From NCBI RefSeq assembly GCF_026151205.1, contig NC_087074.1, forward strand, positions 20,447,765-20,511,764: a stretch of 64,000 nucleotides of DNA, written 5' to 3'. This stretch comes from Bolinopsis microptera (lineage: Eukaryota > Ctenophora > Tentaculata > Lobata > Bolinopsidae). The notes under the pieces were generated by a model. It was not told the DNA's origin, searched no databases, and saw nothing but the letters and a program-made list of their open reading frames with translations. Positions 43,218-53,975 of the stretch are shown piece by piece (position 1 is the stretch's first letter; every line of letters begins with the position of its first letter). The translations under genes and the position numbers were made by a program.

Positions 43218-46082
43218 GGGTATAGGACACAAGGGCGGAAGACGCGTGGGCGGAGGTCGCGTAGGACGCAAGGGCGGAAGTTTCCTAAAAGGTTGGACAC
43301 GAGGGCGGAGGTCGCGAGGGCGGAGGTCGATCCCATGATTTGGGCGGAAGACTCGTAAAACGATCACATGTCCTAAATGCTCGACTGGTAATACTACAAA
43401 ACCGGAAACATCACACAACGTACTTCAAATTGTATAAATTTTATAAGTTATATTCAATCAAAGTTATATTCAATCATTTTAGTGGTACTGATTTCGAATT
43501 CTTTGTAACTTTACAAACAAAATACACAGGGTTATACTTATAGAGAACGCTTAACGGTAATATAAATCACAATGTAATCAATCAATTTTGTCAAACCCGA
43601 ATAGAATAATATCACAATAACATAAACATTTCACATAGCACAACATCATCCTCGTACGAATGGTAGTTCTGAACTATGCTGAAGATTCTTCTATCCTTGT
43701 CGCTATTGGCCTTCCTCCTCTTAGGCTGCTGCTCTCCAAGCGAATTCGCTAAGGTCTTCTTGTCTGTCGAGGACTGTTCCATCTGGACTAGGAGATTCTG
43801 ACGTTGTGACTCAAGTTGTTCGTTTCACTGTGCAATCTTTTCGTGTGAAAACTGTTGATCATATCCCAGAAGCCCTTGTGTCATGTGACTCAAACTATCG
43901 AATCGAGTCACGTGATACATAACTTCGACTCACGTCATGAATCACCATGGTCATGATCTCATATAACACAACGGTATGTGAGGACATCACAACATCACGA
44001 GCGATCTGGGATCTGATCTGGCATCTGTAAACTGATCTGGGATATGATCAACTGTTTTCACACGAAGAGATTGCACAGTGAAACGAACAACTTGAGTCAC
44101 AACGTAGACGACTCGAGAGACAACTAGTATATTTAAGACCGATGTTGGGAATAGAAGTATCTTATTATTTAGTTCCAGCTACATCTCAACTACTACAATA
44201 ACAACCATGTACGATGAAGATACAGTAAAGATTATCAGAGGAAGGACTCCTACCAGTCAGAATCTCCTACACGGTGGTTTCCGCTACTCTAAGGATGGAA
44301 AGCTTACCACCGATGGACGCCAAGCCTGGAGATGTGTGAGGAAGAAAGACTGTTGCCGTGGTCGTCTGTATACCCTGAACGAATCCTTGGTGAAAGTGAA
44401 GTGACACAGATACATAACCACGACGCTGATATCGCTGACTGTGAATTGAAAGAAGTCCTCGCTAAAGTCCAGGATCTGGCTGCTACGACGATGACTACTA
44501 ACCACAACATCGTTTGCTCCGTTACTGGTCCCATGTCTCAGGATGCACGTGCCCGCCTCCCCAACGAACAAGCGGTGAAGAAGAGGGCACAGAGAGCCCG
44601 CTGATACGGAAACCCTAGACCTAGAGCGCCTACATCCCTCGCAACTGGAAGAGGACGACTGCAGATCCCTCTCCGGTGAACCTATGCTTCAATACGACAA
44701 CAACCTGGACGATCGACGTGTCATCATCTTCGCAACAAAAAACAACCTGACAGCCCTAGAGCAGAGCAGCAGCTGGTATATCGACGCAACCTTCTCATCC
44801 TCACCGCAGCTGTTCTATCAGTTACTGACTGTCCACGCGGAGATGGTGAACTTCACGGAGGATTCAACCTGGTGCTTCCCTTGCGTCTACATTCTCCTGA
44901 CCCACAAGGACACTCCCATCTACATGGAAGCGTTCGGCGCCCTCAAAAACCTTGGTTCCTTTTCTCCAGACCGAATCATGGTGGACTTTGAGCTCGCCCT
45001 GAGGAACGCCCTATCGTCTACATTCGAGTCAGCCCAAGTGGATGGGTGCTTCTTTCATATCTGCCAGGCTGTCATGAGAGCTGTCGGGAGGCTTGGATAC
45101 AAGGAGGAGTATGAAAAAGTCCTGACAGATCCCTCATCTGGCCAGAAGAACTACACCCCTACACGAATCTGGATACGGAGACTGATGCTCCTAGCCTTCA
45201 TCCCCACCGAGGACGTCATCGAAGCGTTTTTCAGAATCCTGGATGATATACCGATAGGCCTCGACATTGACGATCTCCTGGCATACTTCCAGACCACTTG
45301 GATCCAGGGACTAACGACTGCCTCCGGCACCGGACGAGCTAAATTCCCTCCGTCCACGTAGAATGCCTATGAACGCAGCCACTTCAACATGAACCGGACA
45401 AACAACGTGGTGGAGTCCTGGAACAAGAAGTTCTCTGCTCTAGTCGGACACGCAAACCCGACCATCTACAATTTCATTGCAGCAGTCCAGATGGAACAGT
45501 CCTCGACAGACAAGAAGATCTTAGCGAATTCGCTTGGAGAGCAGCCGCCTAAGAGGAAGAAGGCCAACAGCGACAAGGATAGAAGAATCCTCAGCATAGT
45601 TCAGAACTACCATTCGTACGAGGATGATGTTTTAACCTATATTGATTTGCTAAAGAGTGCTATGTGAAATGTTTATGTTATTGCATGATATTATTCTATT
45701 CGGGTTTTGACAAAATTGATTGATTACATTGTGATTTATATTACCTTTAAGCGTTCTCTATAACCCTGTGTATTTTGTTTTTAAAGTTACAAAGAATTCG
45801 AAATCAGTACCACTAAAATGATTGAATATAACTTATATAATTTATACAATTTGAAGTACGTTGTGTGATGTTTCAGGTTTTGTAGTATTACCAGTCGAGC
45901 ATTTAGGACATGTGATCGTTTTACGAGACTTCCGCCCAAATCATGGGATCGACCTCCGCCCTCGCGACCTCCGCCCTCGTGTCCAACCTTTTAGGAAACT
46001 TCCGCCCTTGCGTCCTCCGCCCTCAAGTCTTCCGCCTACGCGACCTCCGCCCACGCGTCTTCCGCCCTCCTGACTGGTTCCC
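43218..46082 (+). mobile_element. FLYWCH-type MULE transposon with long inverted ends
   Basis: Flanked by CGGGGAAAA at 43209-43217 and 46083-46091, a 9-bp target duplication as usual for Mutator-like elements. Inverted ends extend about 570-600 bp (43218-43789 against 45487-46082), so the left arm includes an inverted copy of the 3' end of the transposase gene. The outer TIR is built of GGGCGGA(A/G)G words. A second inverted pair (about 43810-43868 and 44037-44100) lies before the gene. It sits inside G-run element 2. Confidence 0.85.
44207..45667 (+). pseudogene. MULE transposase with N-terminal FLYWCH finger, broken
   Basis: Residues 1-66 form a FLYWCH-type zinc finger ('GGFRYSKDGKL', 'RQAWRCVRKKDCCRGRLYT'). 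Later come 'IHNHDADIADCE' (the His-x-His of the finger) and the MULE transposase core with 'SWYIDATFSSSPQLFYQLLT' (first catalytic Asp) and 'RIMVDFELALRNAL' (second Asp), then 'GCFFHICQAVMRAVGRLGY'. The frame shifts near 44400 and again near 44604-44684, and an amber codon at 45359-45361 interrupts the C-terminal part, which ends at 45667. The copy is therefore inactive. GC content is higher than that of its surroundings. Confidence 0.82.
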
Positions 46083-46679
46083 CGGGGAAAATGATGATCG
46101 ATTAGAATCTTACAGTTACTCCTCCTTGCACGATGCACAGGTCTCTAGAGTAACGGTACTGCACCACCTGACAGGGCTTTCCAATATCCATTATTCATTC
46201 AAAAGTAATAAGAAAAATTGATAATGTGTTTATTTTCCTTGCGCTACAACTCGTGTTACTAGATCAATCTGATAAAATAAGCGTATTATATATGCAATAT
46301 GTCTCCTCAATGTTGTCATTGGTAGTCGCCCCCGCCCCCTCCCTTAATTTACCTGAGGTACTCTAACAGCCCTCAAGTAGCTCCCAAGAAGTCAGGAATG
46401 TCCAGTGACCATTTATAAATATTCTAGACTTCAGTCTTGAGAAGTTTACGATCTGGTCTGGAGAAGCCAGATTTTTTGAAATCTAAATGGGGACTAATGG
46501 AGACTTTTGGGGACTAATGGGGACTAAAAATCATGGGGACTCGGGGTAAAATCGTTGACGTAATTCCCCAAGTCCCCAAAAGTAGTCATTGGCCCCCCCC
46601 CCCCGATTTGCCTCATGTTTTCAGATCATATGCAACATGTAATAATCTACCGTCTCTGAAAATATTAGGCGTTCAGAGA

Positions 46680-46862
46680 AAACAATATAGGTGTTTTAAT
46701 ATTGAATGGGCGTGGTCTAAAATATTCCATCAAATTTTGATGACGGAATCCTCGAACCATTTAGTACAGTATGCCATCTGCAAAGCAACAGCTCTCAAAT
46801 ATAAAACACGGCGGAATTATTAAGGCCAACGTATGTCCACTGACTTTTGGCCCACCCTGTAT
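46680..46862. mobile_element. Mariner/Tc1-like fragment, copy 2
   Basis: Close relative of 29121-29297 with the same 'GACTTTTGGCCCACCCTGTA' end. The other terminus is not visible, so only one end is kept. Confidence 0.55.
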
Positions 46863-47051
46863 CAAATCGAAATTTATTTGACAAATTTGGTTTTTCTTTT
46901 TCAAATCAATTTTAAAACGACATGGCGGGTTTGAGCCATAAAATTCCAATTCAATTTCAATATTAAAATAGAAAACGATTTGACATCAGTTTTTTTATCA
47001 ATTTTAAAACGATGGCGGGTCTGAGCCACCATACCCCTCTTATTTCATAAT

Positions 47052-48845
47052 ATGTTATGTCATCGCAGTGAAATGTTGACGAGAATCGAGTTTACCAAAC
47101 CGCTCAAAATACTCCTGATGTCTACCAAACACAACGCGCTCAGTCAGCGAATTGCACTGGAACTCCAACGGAAAAACTGCAACATCAAAATCCAGGAAGT
47201 TCAAACAGGAGAATGCATGATATCCGCTGAGCAGAGAGAAAATCCCGATCTGATTATCTGTCCCTTCCTGAAGACGAGGATCCCCAGGGAGCTATGGAGT
47301 AGGAAGCCCTGCTTGATCCTGCATCCGGGAATAGAGGGGGACCGTGGAGCCACGTCTCTGGACTGGGCTATCAAAGACAAGAGGGCTGAGTGGGGTGCCA
47401 CCGTCTTACAGGCTGATGATCAGTTTGATCATGGTCCCATTTGGAGTACGGGAAACTTTCCCATGAACCGTCCTGACCAGAATACCCTGACTAAAGCGAT
47501 TGTATACGGGCACGAAGTTACGGACACAGCCGCTCATTGCATGACCCAAGCCATAGAGCACTTCACCAACAACACCCCTCCTCGCACCCTGGACTACAGC
47601 AGAGCGGAAGTGCAGGGTGAACTTGTACGCAACATGCGACGACAGGACCGTGTCATCAATTGGAACGAGGATCAGGAGAGTGTGGCTCTGCGTGTAAGAA
47701 TGTCTGACTCCTCTCCGGGCGCCATTGCCAGCTTTCAACTGACTAGTTACCATGGTAACACAGCTTGTGATAGCCAGCCGTTCTGGAGTGAATTGTTCCG
47801 GGCCTTCGGGGCACATCTGGAGACGGGGGATCTGAGGAACCTAAAGGGAGAGCCGGGCCAAATCTTAGGACAGCGTGATAACGCCATCCTGGTAAAATGT
47901 GGCAAGGGAGCCTTGTGGCTCTCGCATTTGAAATGTGACTTAATTAAGCTCCCTGCTATGACTTGGATTAGAAGAAAAAACCCCCACTGTGACCACATCC
48001 CAGTCCTGGGAGAGAACATACTTACAGACAGTCGGGCACCACTTCCCTATGTGCCGTACGGTCAGACCCCAGCAACATTCCAGGAAATTTGGGTTACCAT
48101 GACAGCAGACGGAGTGTTCTTTGTTAACTTTAACTTCTACAACGGCGCCATGACCACTTACCAGGCCAAGAATTTGGAGTCAATTCTACGACGAGTTGAA
48201 GAGAGTGGTCTTTGCAAAGTTATCGTTCTTAGGGGTGGGTACAACTTCTTCAGTAACGGAATAAACCTGAACACGATTGAGAGCTCGTCCGATCCAGTAA
48301 GTGAGTCGTGGAGTAACATAAACGCTATTAACGACGTAGTGCGCCGTATCGCAACCAGCAGCAAGGTGACAATCTCAGCTCTGCAAGGTAACGCTGGAGC
48401 GGGGGGTTTCATGATGTCACTTGCGAGTGACATGGTGGTGGCACGACAGGGGGTCATACTGAACCCCCATTACCGGCGCATGCATCTCACTGGATCAGAG
48501 TACCACACCTACTTCCTGGCTGAGCGGTTGGGTGAGGCGGAGGCGAGTCAACTGTTGGACACAGCAGAGCCTGTGCTAGCGGAGACAGCAGTGGATACAG
48601 GGCTAGTGGACCAGGTGATGGGGTATGGTGTGGTGCAGTTTCAGGAGCAGGTGGAGGACCTGGCGAGAAGGATGGCCCGGTACGGTACAGTTCCACGGGT
48701 TACTTTGAGGAGGGAAGAGCGGAAGAAGGTACAGGACTTTCCTCAGTTACTGGAGCGGCGAAGGGCCATGGAGCTGGAAGCCATGGCAAGGGACTTTAGA
48801 GGGGCCTCGTACGCGGAGGCTCGCCGAGCTTTTGTTCTTCATTAG
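47052..48845 (+). CDS. HoxX-like protein (formyltransferase-crotonase fusion)
   Basis: 597 codons, no intron. Residues about 15-190 are a formyltransferase fold with 'LILHPGIEGDRGATSLDWAI' (His 91) and 'DDQFDHGPIW' (Asp 126), matching the conserved His and Asp of formyl-THF enzymes. About 215-325 resembles the formyltransferase C-terminal domain. About 345-560 is an enoyl-CoA hydratase (crotonase) fold with 'YNFFSNGINLN' and 'ALQGNAGAGGFMMSLASDM', the two oxyanion-hole regions. This fusion is the signature of bacterial HoxX, which uses formyl-THF and CoA to make CO for O2-tolerant [NiFe] hydrogenases. An animal has no such hydrogenase, so the role here is unknown; formyl-CoA or CO production is only inference. 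A possible acceptor (TCATCGCAG at 47061-47069) would give a start at 47073 and a 590-residue protein. GC is higher than in neighbours. Confidence 0.88.
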   Translation: MLCHRSEMLTRIEFTKPLKILLMSTKHNALSQRIALELQRKNCNIKIQEVQTGECMISAEQRENPDLIICPFLKTRIPRELWSRKPCLILHPGIEGDRGATSLDWAIKDKRAEWGATVLQADDQFDHGPIWSTGNFPMNRPDQNTLTKAIVYGHEVTDTAAHCMTQAIEHFTNNTPPRTLDYSRAEVQGELVRNMRRQDRVINWNEDQESVALRVRMSDSSPGAIASFQLTSYHGNTACDSQPFWSELFRAFGAHLETGDLRNLKGEPGQILGQRDNAILVKCGKGALWLSHLKCDLIKLPAMTWIRRKNPHCDHIPVLGENILTDSRAPLPYVPYGQTPATFQEIWVTMTADGVFFVNFNFYNGAMTTYQAKNLESILRRVEESGLCKVIVLRGGYNFFSNGINLNTIESSSDPVSESWSNINAINDVVRRIATSSKVTISALQGNAGAGGFMMSLASDMVVARQGVILNPHYRRMHLTGSEYHTYFLAERLGEAEASQLLDTAEPVLAETAVDTGLVDQVMGYGVVQFQEQVEDLARRMARYGTVPRVTLRREERKKVQDFPQLLERRRAMELEAMARDFRGASYAEARRAFVLH

Positions 48846-48906
48846 ATTTAGTGTGAGTTACTTGTGCAGGCACTACCCAAGAAGCTCGACCAGCGGAATT
48901 CCATGC

Positions 48907-49576
48907 AAGTTTATGGTTATGTTTATGGTTATGTTTATGGTTATGTTTATGGTTATGTTTATGGTTATGTTTATGGTTATGTTTATGGTTATGTTTATGG
49001 TTATGTTTATGGTTATGTTTATGGTTATGTTTATGGTTATGTTTATGGTTATGTTTATGGTTATGTTTATGGTTATGTTTATGGTTATGTTTATGGTTAT
49101 GTTTATGGTTATGTTTATGGTTATGTTTATGGTTATGTTTATGGTTATGTTTATGGTTATGTTTATGGTTATGTTTATGGTTATGTTTATGGTTATGTTT
49201 ATGGTTATGTTTATGGTTATGTTTATGGTTATGTTTATGTTTATGTTTATGGTTATGTTTATGGTTATGTTTATGGTTATGTTTATGGTTATGTTTATGG
49301 TTATGTTTATGGTTATGTTTATGTTTATGTTTATGGTTATGTTTATGGTTATGTTTATGGTTATGTTTATGGTTATGTTTATGGTTATGTTTATGGTTAT
49401 GTTTATGGTTATGTTTATGGTTATGTTTATGGTTATGTTTATGGTTATGTTTATGGTTATGTTTATGGTTATGTTTATGGTTATGTTTATGGTTATGTTT
49501 ATGGTTATGTTTATGGTTATGTTTATGGTTATGTTTATGGTTATGTTTATGGTTATGTTTATGGTTATGTTTATGG
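48907..49576. repeat. 12-bp TTTATGGTTATG satellite after the HoxX-like gene
   Basis: About 56 nearly perfect units start 60 bp after the stop codon. Only two sites vary (TTTATGTTTATG at about 49235 and 49320). Long ORFs in three frames are products of the repeat. If the transcript runs on, the repeat lies in its 3' UTR. Confidence 0.97.
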
Positions 49577-50160
49577 TAAGAATTATCGCGGATTGCGGAA
49601 TACCTATGGTCGGGTGCTTGGATACTGCCTTGATAAATTCAATATGTTTTTTCACTTTTGAGAATTATTTATAAATTAAAACAATTCGAAAATTTTATTT
49701 TATTTCAAACTTGGTATTAACTACTAGTAAACATCTTGATTCCCCATTTCTCAATCGATTATTTTATCATTATCAATAAGTGCTGGGCGTGAGAAGAAAG
49801 TGGCCCGCACCACTTTCCTAGTGATGGCCCTCGACCGTTAATCACTGGTCCAGTCAATGGCTTAAGAATACCAAAATATCAAAAAATCGAAATATTAAAT
49901 ACTACTATTCGAGAATGAGTCACTCTTATAATTCAGAGTTTTCCCCTGCGATCGCCCATACGTGCAAACTGCAAATTCAGGGTTGCTTTTGTTTACTGTG
50001 CGAGTACTAAGCAAATGCGGGAGCATTTTAATTTGCTGTTAGTTGCCAAATATTTAGCATTCACGTGTACGCATTGTCTGAAATTTGGAATTTACATCGT
50101 TGTAAGTACGGTAATTTAATGCACAAATGCACGTTTGTCATGCAAAGATGACGGCTTTAT
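49577..50160. other. No gene recognised
   Basis: AT-rich spacer following the satellite, with no coding or element signal that I could support. Confidence 0.4.
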
Positions 50161-50172
50161 TGGCACGACATT

Positions 50173-50481
50173 ATGATGGTTTATATTGTCATTGCGTTGT
50201 GTTCAGTGTGTTTTACACTATCACCGGTTTTGTCTCAGGCTGGGATTGATAATTTAAAGTTAGAAGGACGTGCTACCTGTGGTCCTCATTACACGAGGTT
50301 GTCTATAACTGTCACCAGGGAGGTGTTACTAGGTGTTACTAGGGAGGTGTTACTAGGTGTTACTAGGAAGGTGTTACTAGGTGTTACCAGGGAGTTAGAA
50401 GAACGTGCTACCTGTGGTCCTCATTGCACGAGGTTGTCTATAACTGTCACCTGTTGTATTATCGGTGATTTGGCGGAGTGA
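50173..50481 (+). CDS. Possible small secreted protein
   Basis: An ORF of 102 codons beginning with a plausible signal peptide ('MVYIVIALCSVCFTLSPVLS'). A segment 'RATCGPHYTRLSITVT' then occurs twice, separated by repeats of AGGTGTTACTAGGG. The local DNA duplication may be the whole explanation. No family is recognised and no splice partner was found. Confidence 0.3.
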   Translation: MMVYIVIALCSVCFTLSPVLSQAGIDNLKLEGRATCGPHYTRLSITVTREVLLGVTREVLLGVTRKVLLGVTRELEERATCGPHCTRLSITVTCCIIGDLAE

Positions 50482-50627
50482 ACATTGCCAATGCCACCCA
50501 ATTAGCCGCTCAGCTTATTTAATACAAATAGTGAAATTCTTTAACTACATTTTGAATAGCATTTAAATGCAGATAACTATTGCTCCACCGATAGTCCCTA
50601 CTACTCTTTATATTAAAGTGTCAATGT

Positions 50628-51018
50628 ATAGTGTATAAACAATGTATAGTGTATAAACCATGTCAGCTTGTACAATGTATAGTGTATAAACCATGTCAGC
50701 TTGTACAATGTATAGTGTATAAACCATGTCAGCTTGTACAATGTATAGTGTATAAACCATGTCAGCTTGTACAATGTATAGTGTATAAACCATGTCAGCT
50801 TGTACAATGTATAGTGTATAAACCATGTCAGCTTGTACAATGTATAGTGTATAAACCATGTCAGCTTGTACAATGTATAGTGTATAAACCATGTCAGCTT
50901 GTACAATGTATAGTGTATAAACCATGTCAGCTTGTACAATGTATAGTGTATAAACCATGTCAGCTTGTACAATGTATAGTGTATAAACCATGTCAGCTTG
51001 TACAATGTATAGTGTATA
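50628..51018. repeat. 33-bp satellite
   Basis: About eleven perfect units containing ACAATGTATAGTGTATAAAC and CATGTCAGCTTGT. All six-frame ORFs over it are artefacts. There are no spacers, so it is not a CRISPR array. Confidence 0.96.
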
Positions 51019-51188
51019 AAGTGTCAATGGTTGGTTTCATTACAATCATATATGAGCGTATAATCTCAATATTTTGGGTAATTGAGATCCATCATCCACG
51101 CATTCACAATTAGAAAATTTCACTCAAAAAAAAACAAAGAAAAACAAAGTAATACCCGTGAAATGAACAAAACGAAAGGAAATGTTAC

Positions 51189-51581
51189 CTGTAAGAGTAT
51201 CTTAGGTTCCTTGATTTGCGCTGGTATTGCAGCTTGAAACGTGGGATTTTCCTCCAGTCGGGAAATGAGAAGATTCAACCCTTCCACTTCTTCTTCCAGT
51301 AAGACAGAATTACCTAGACACAAACACAATTATAACTTGATAATAACAACCACTCAACTGAAAACTTCTTCTAAATTTACAACACATTGGAACAAGCTGT
51401 GTTACCATGGTAACTGGCAGTGTTACCATGGTAAGTATGCTGTGTAAAGCTTAGTGTAGTGTAACTAGGGTAACGTGCTGGGTAAAGCTTACCCTTTCCT
51501 CTCTCTTCCATGTACTTGAGATGGCTGTGGTATTTCTCCATAACAAACCAGACCATTTCCACAAAGTAGGGGTACAGATAC
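51189..51581 (-). CDS. Two exons of an unidentified gene
   Basis: Exons 51493-51581 and 51189-51313 have good splice sites and matching phase 1, giving 'YLYPYFVEMVWFVMEKYHSH' then a short linker and 'NSVLLEEEVEGLNLLISRLE' and 'IPAQIKEPKILLQ'. The segment looks helical and well conserved in character, but I cannot name the family. It could be the upstream part of the CXXC-PHD gene on the same strand, or a separate gene. Upstream and downstream exons were not found. Confidence 0.6.
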
Positions 51582-51639
51582 CTGAAATATTTGTAGTTTA
51601 AATATTACAGATACCTGAAATATTTGTAGGCCAGGGGGT

Positions 51640-51709
51640 CTAGGACATATAAGGGTGTACCGCCCTTGTGTCCTCCGCCCTCGTGTCTGGTTTCCCAATC
51701 TTAGGGGAT
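51640..51709. mobile_element. Solo MULE-end fragment
   Basis: 'CCGCCCTTGTGTCCTCCGCC', then 'CTCGTGTCTGGTTTCCC', matches the right terminal repeat of the MULE at 46000-46082 in style and order. No partner end or transposase lies nearby. Confidence 0.5.
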
Positions 51710-51717
51710 TAGCACGT

Positions 51718-52100
51718 CAAGGTTGTTAAATACGTCAAATTTTCGTGAAAGAATACGACGTATTCGGTTCTAATAAAGAATACGTCGTAATACGCCGGAA
51801 TACGGTAATTTCTATGGATTGTTAAATACGTCCACGAATACGCCATAATACGCCGTAATACGCTGAATTGTCAAAATTAAACATTACAGCTGCGCGCCAC
51901 CCTCATCATTGATCATGCATTAAATAAAGGAGTACAGTTATACATGATAACTTAAATTTGTAATCAAATTTCATGGATAATCCGATAAGATAACATTTTT
52001 TGCGAACGACACACCTTTTCGTAATACGTCAATTTTCGAGGAGGAATACGTATTCGTATTCCAATACGTATTCCCTCCTAATACGTATTTAACAACCTTG
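51718..52100. mobile_element. hAT MITE, 383 bp
   Basis: Starts CAAGGTTGTTAAATACG and ends in its inverse. Flanked on both sides by TAGCACGT (51710-51717 and 52101-52108), an 8-bp target duplication. The interior is rich in AATACG words. No coding capacity. Confidence 0.88.
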
Positions 52101-52108
52101 TAGCACGT

Positions 52109-53645
52109 GACCGTTATGGAGAGAAGTTGTAACCAAAATTTGATGCAGCGAAGTGATTTAATGGTTAAGCCATTAATTGTCTTGTGAAGGTGTGATTTTT
52201 GCCATTTCTATTGATTGTTATATTTTGATAATAGTACTGTCATATTATACTGGGGCCACGCCCTTATACTATTAAACTGTGCAACATACGTAATAATAGG
52301 CACCAATAGATTAGGAGGCGATCAATAAAGCATCAAGTTAAGGGTATAACAATATGAATAATATTGTGATATTAAAGGTCAGGTAATTATTATACACTTG
52401 TGTTCGTTCTCTTAGTACGTTAACAGCGAAACCAGGGAGGTAATGAATGTGCCTGTGTAACAAGCGTATACTTGCTTTTATTTTTAATTGTGTTTCTTAG
52501 CCATATGGTATTTGGTTAGCATATAAACAGGTATAATATAATATATAGTGAGCGGACTTATGAAATACAACACTACGCAGTGAAAAGTTGGTCACATTAT
52601 TATTCCTAGCAGGAACCCGTCTAACTCTTAAGTGGTGTCAAGACTCAAGAGACTAAATAAATCATTACCTATTTAATTCGTGTTTTTGACACCACTTGGG
52701 GGTCCTAATTTTGGGCACTATTTCTTGGCCAATTTTTTATTTTTTGATGCTGATTTGAAGGCCATTAAGGCATTTGAGCCAGTCAAAAAAGTTTCAGTTT
52801 TATATCTTTTACGGTTTTTGCGGAACGTCGTGTTAAAGTTGATGCCGTGGTGTCAGTGAAAAATGTTACGGATATATATATATCATCTTGCTTTATATAT
52901 AGTAAGATATTTATTTATATAATTAGGGTATGTAATATATTATATAATTCTATTATATCATATAGTATATTATAAAACTGGTCAAGTTATCAGAGCAGAG
53001 TAATATTAGACAGGCTTTGGAACAGTTACATATCCAGAGAACACGGCTCAAATAATAGTATACATTCTCACAAACTGAAACAATTTGCTAGAAACTATTG
53101 ATATTTTGTGTTTTTAAATATTTTTTGATATCTTTCGTTTTTGTTTTACTCAAGTTTTGGTAACTTTCTGTTTCCAGAAAACCATGAGACACACTAAGAA
53201 TACATATATAATTGACAGTGGTACCTTGAATAAATCCGGTAGGAAGGATTCATATCACAAGGATACAAGTAGTATAATAAAGCGAATATTTTGACGGTAG
53301 TCCTTGCAGACTACTTATTCAGATCTGACAAAAATGAGGAGCTGGCCAAGAGGTATTGTTCGTTGAGTTCGGGATTTGTGCCGCACATTTAACAGAACAA
53401 TCGACCAGTCACCACTTTACATTAGCCAGTTCTTTTCAAGAGTTGATTACGTTAGCCTATCGTCTACCACTCGTCCACATGAGCAGTAAGTGAATGAAGG
53501 ATTGGTGAATCTATCTAGGTAAACTATAGGTAAAAAGGATTGGTGAAGTGGTCCTGACGACCGTTACTAATTAGAAGTGCTTACATTCAAATAATACTAC
53601 CAATACTGCAAATATCGGCTTATAATGCCAGCAAATCGCACCGTT
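52109..53645. other. No gene recognised
   Basis: AT-rich. A fragment near 52690-52870 has a run of plausible words but no intact frame. No splice-supported exon or mobile end was identified. Confidence 0.4.
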
Positions 53646-53646
53646 T

Positions 53647-53975
53647 TTGTGATTCTCAGTTCTCAGTTGTTAGTGAGTTTCTCAGTTCTCAGTTGTTAGT
53701 GAGTTTCTCAATTCTCAGTTGTTAGTGAGTTTCTCAGTTCTTAGTTGTTAGTGAGTTTCTCAGTTCTCAGTTAATAGTGAGTTTCTCAGTTATTAGTTGT
53801 TAGCGAGTTTCTCAGTTCTCAGTTAATAGTGAGTTTCTCAGTTATTAGTTAATAGTGAGTTTCTCAGTTCTCAGTTAATAGTGAGTTTCTCAGTTCTCAG
53901 TTAAGAGTGAGTTTCTCAGTTCTCAGTTGTTAGTGAGTTTCTCAGTTCTCAGTTGTTAGTGAGTTTCTCAGTTGT
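53647..53975. repeat. 26-bp GTTCTCAGTTGTTAGTGAGT satellite
   Basis: About twelve units of TTCTCAGTTSTTAGTGAGTT-like sequence, with GTTAATAG and GTTATTAG variants. Confidence 0.92.

Larger units (their letters stand above)
42845..46604. mobile_element. G-run-ended TIR element (element 2), host of a MULE
   Basis: The left end is 13 G followed by CCAATGACTAC; the right end is its inverse, GTAGTCATTGG followed by 12 C. Both flanks are GATTTGCC (42837-42844 and 46605-46612), an 8-bp target duplication. Subterminal 'GGGGACTAAAAATCATGGGG' is in direct orientation at both ends, as in G-run element 1. Without the MULE (43218-46091) the element is about 0.9 kb and non-coding. Confidence 0.75.

Noticed and set aside
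47052..48845. Bacterial contamination as the source of the HoxX-like gene
   Set aside because: Animal-type repeats (mariner end on the left, satellite on the right) adjoin it in the same sequence and no bacterial neighbour is present; still worth a read-level check.
48832..49674. Three long ORFs (260-280 codons) of MFMV, VYGY or NITI repeats
   Set aside because: They are translations of a 12-bp satellite, open in three frames at once; no gene signal.
50608..51113. Long ORFs over the 33-bp repeat, and a CRISPR-like look
   Set aside because: Units are contiguous with no spacers, and the window is animal DNA. A plain satellite.
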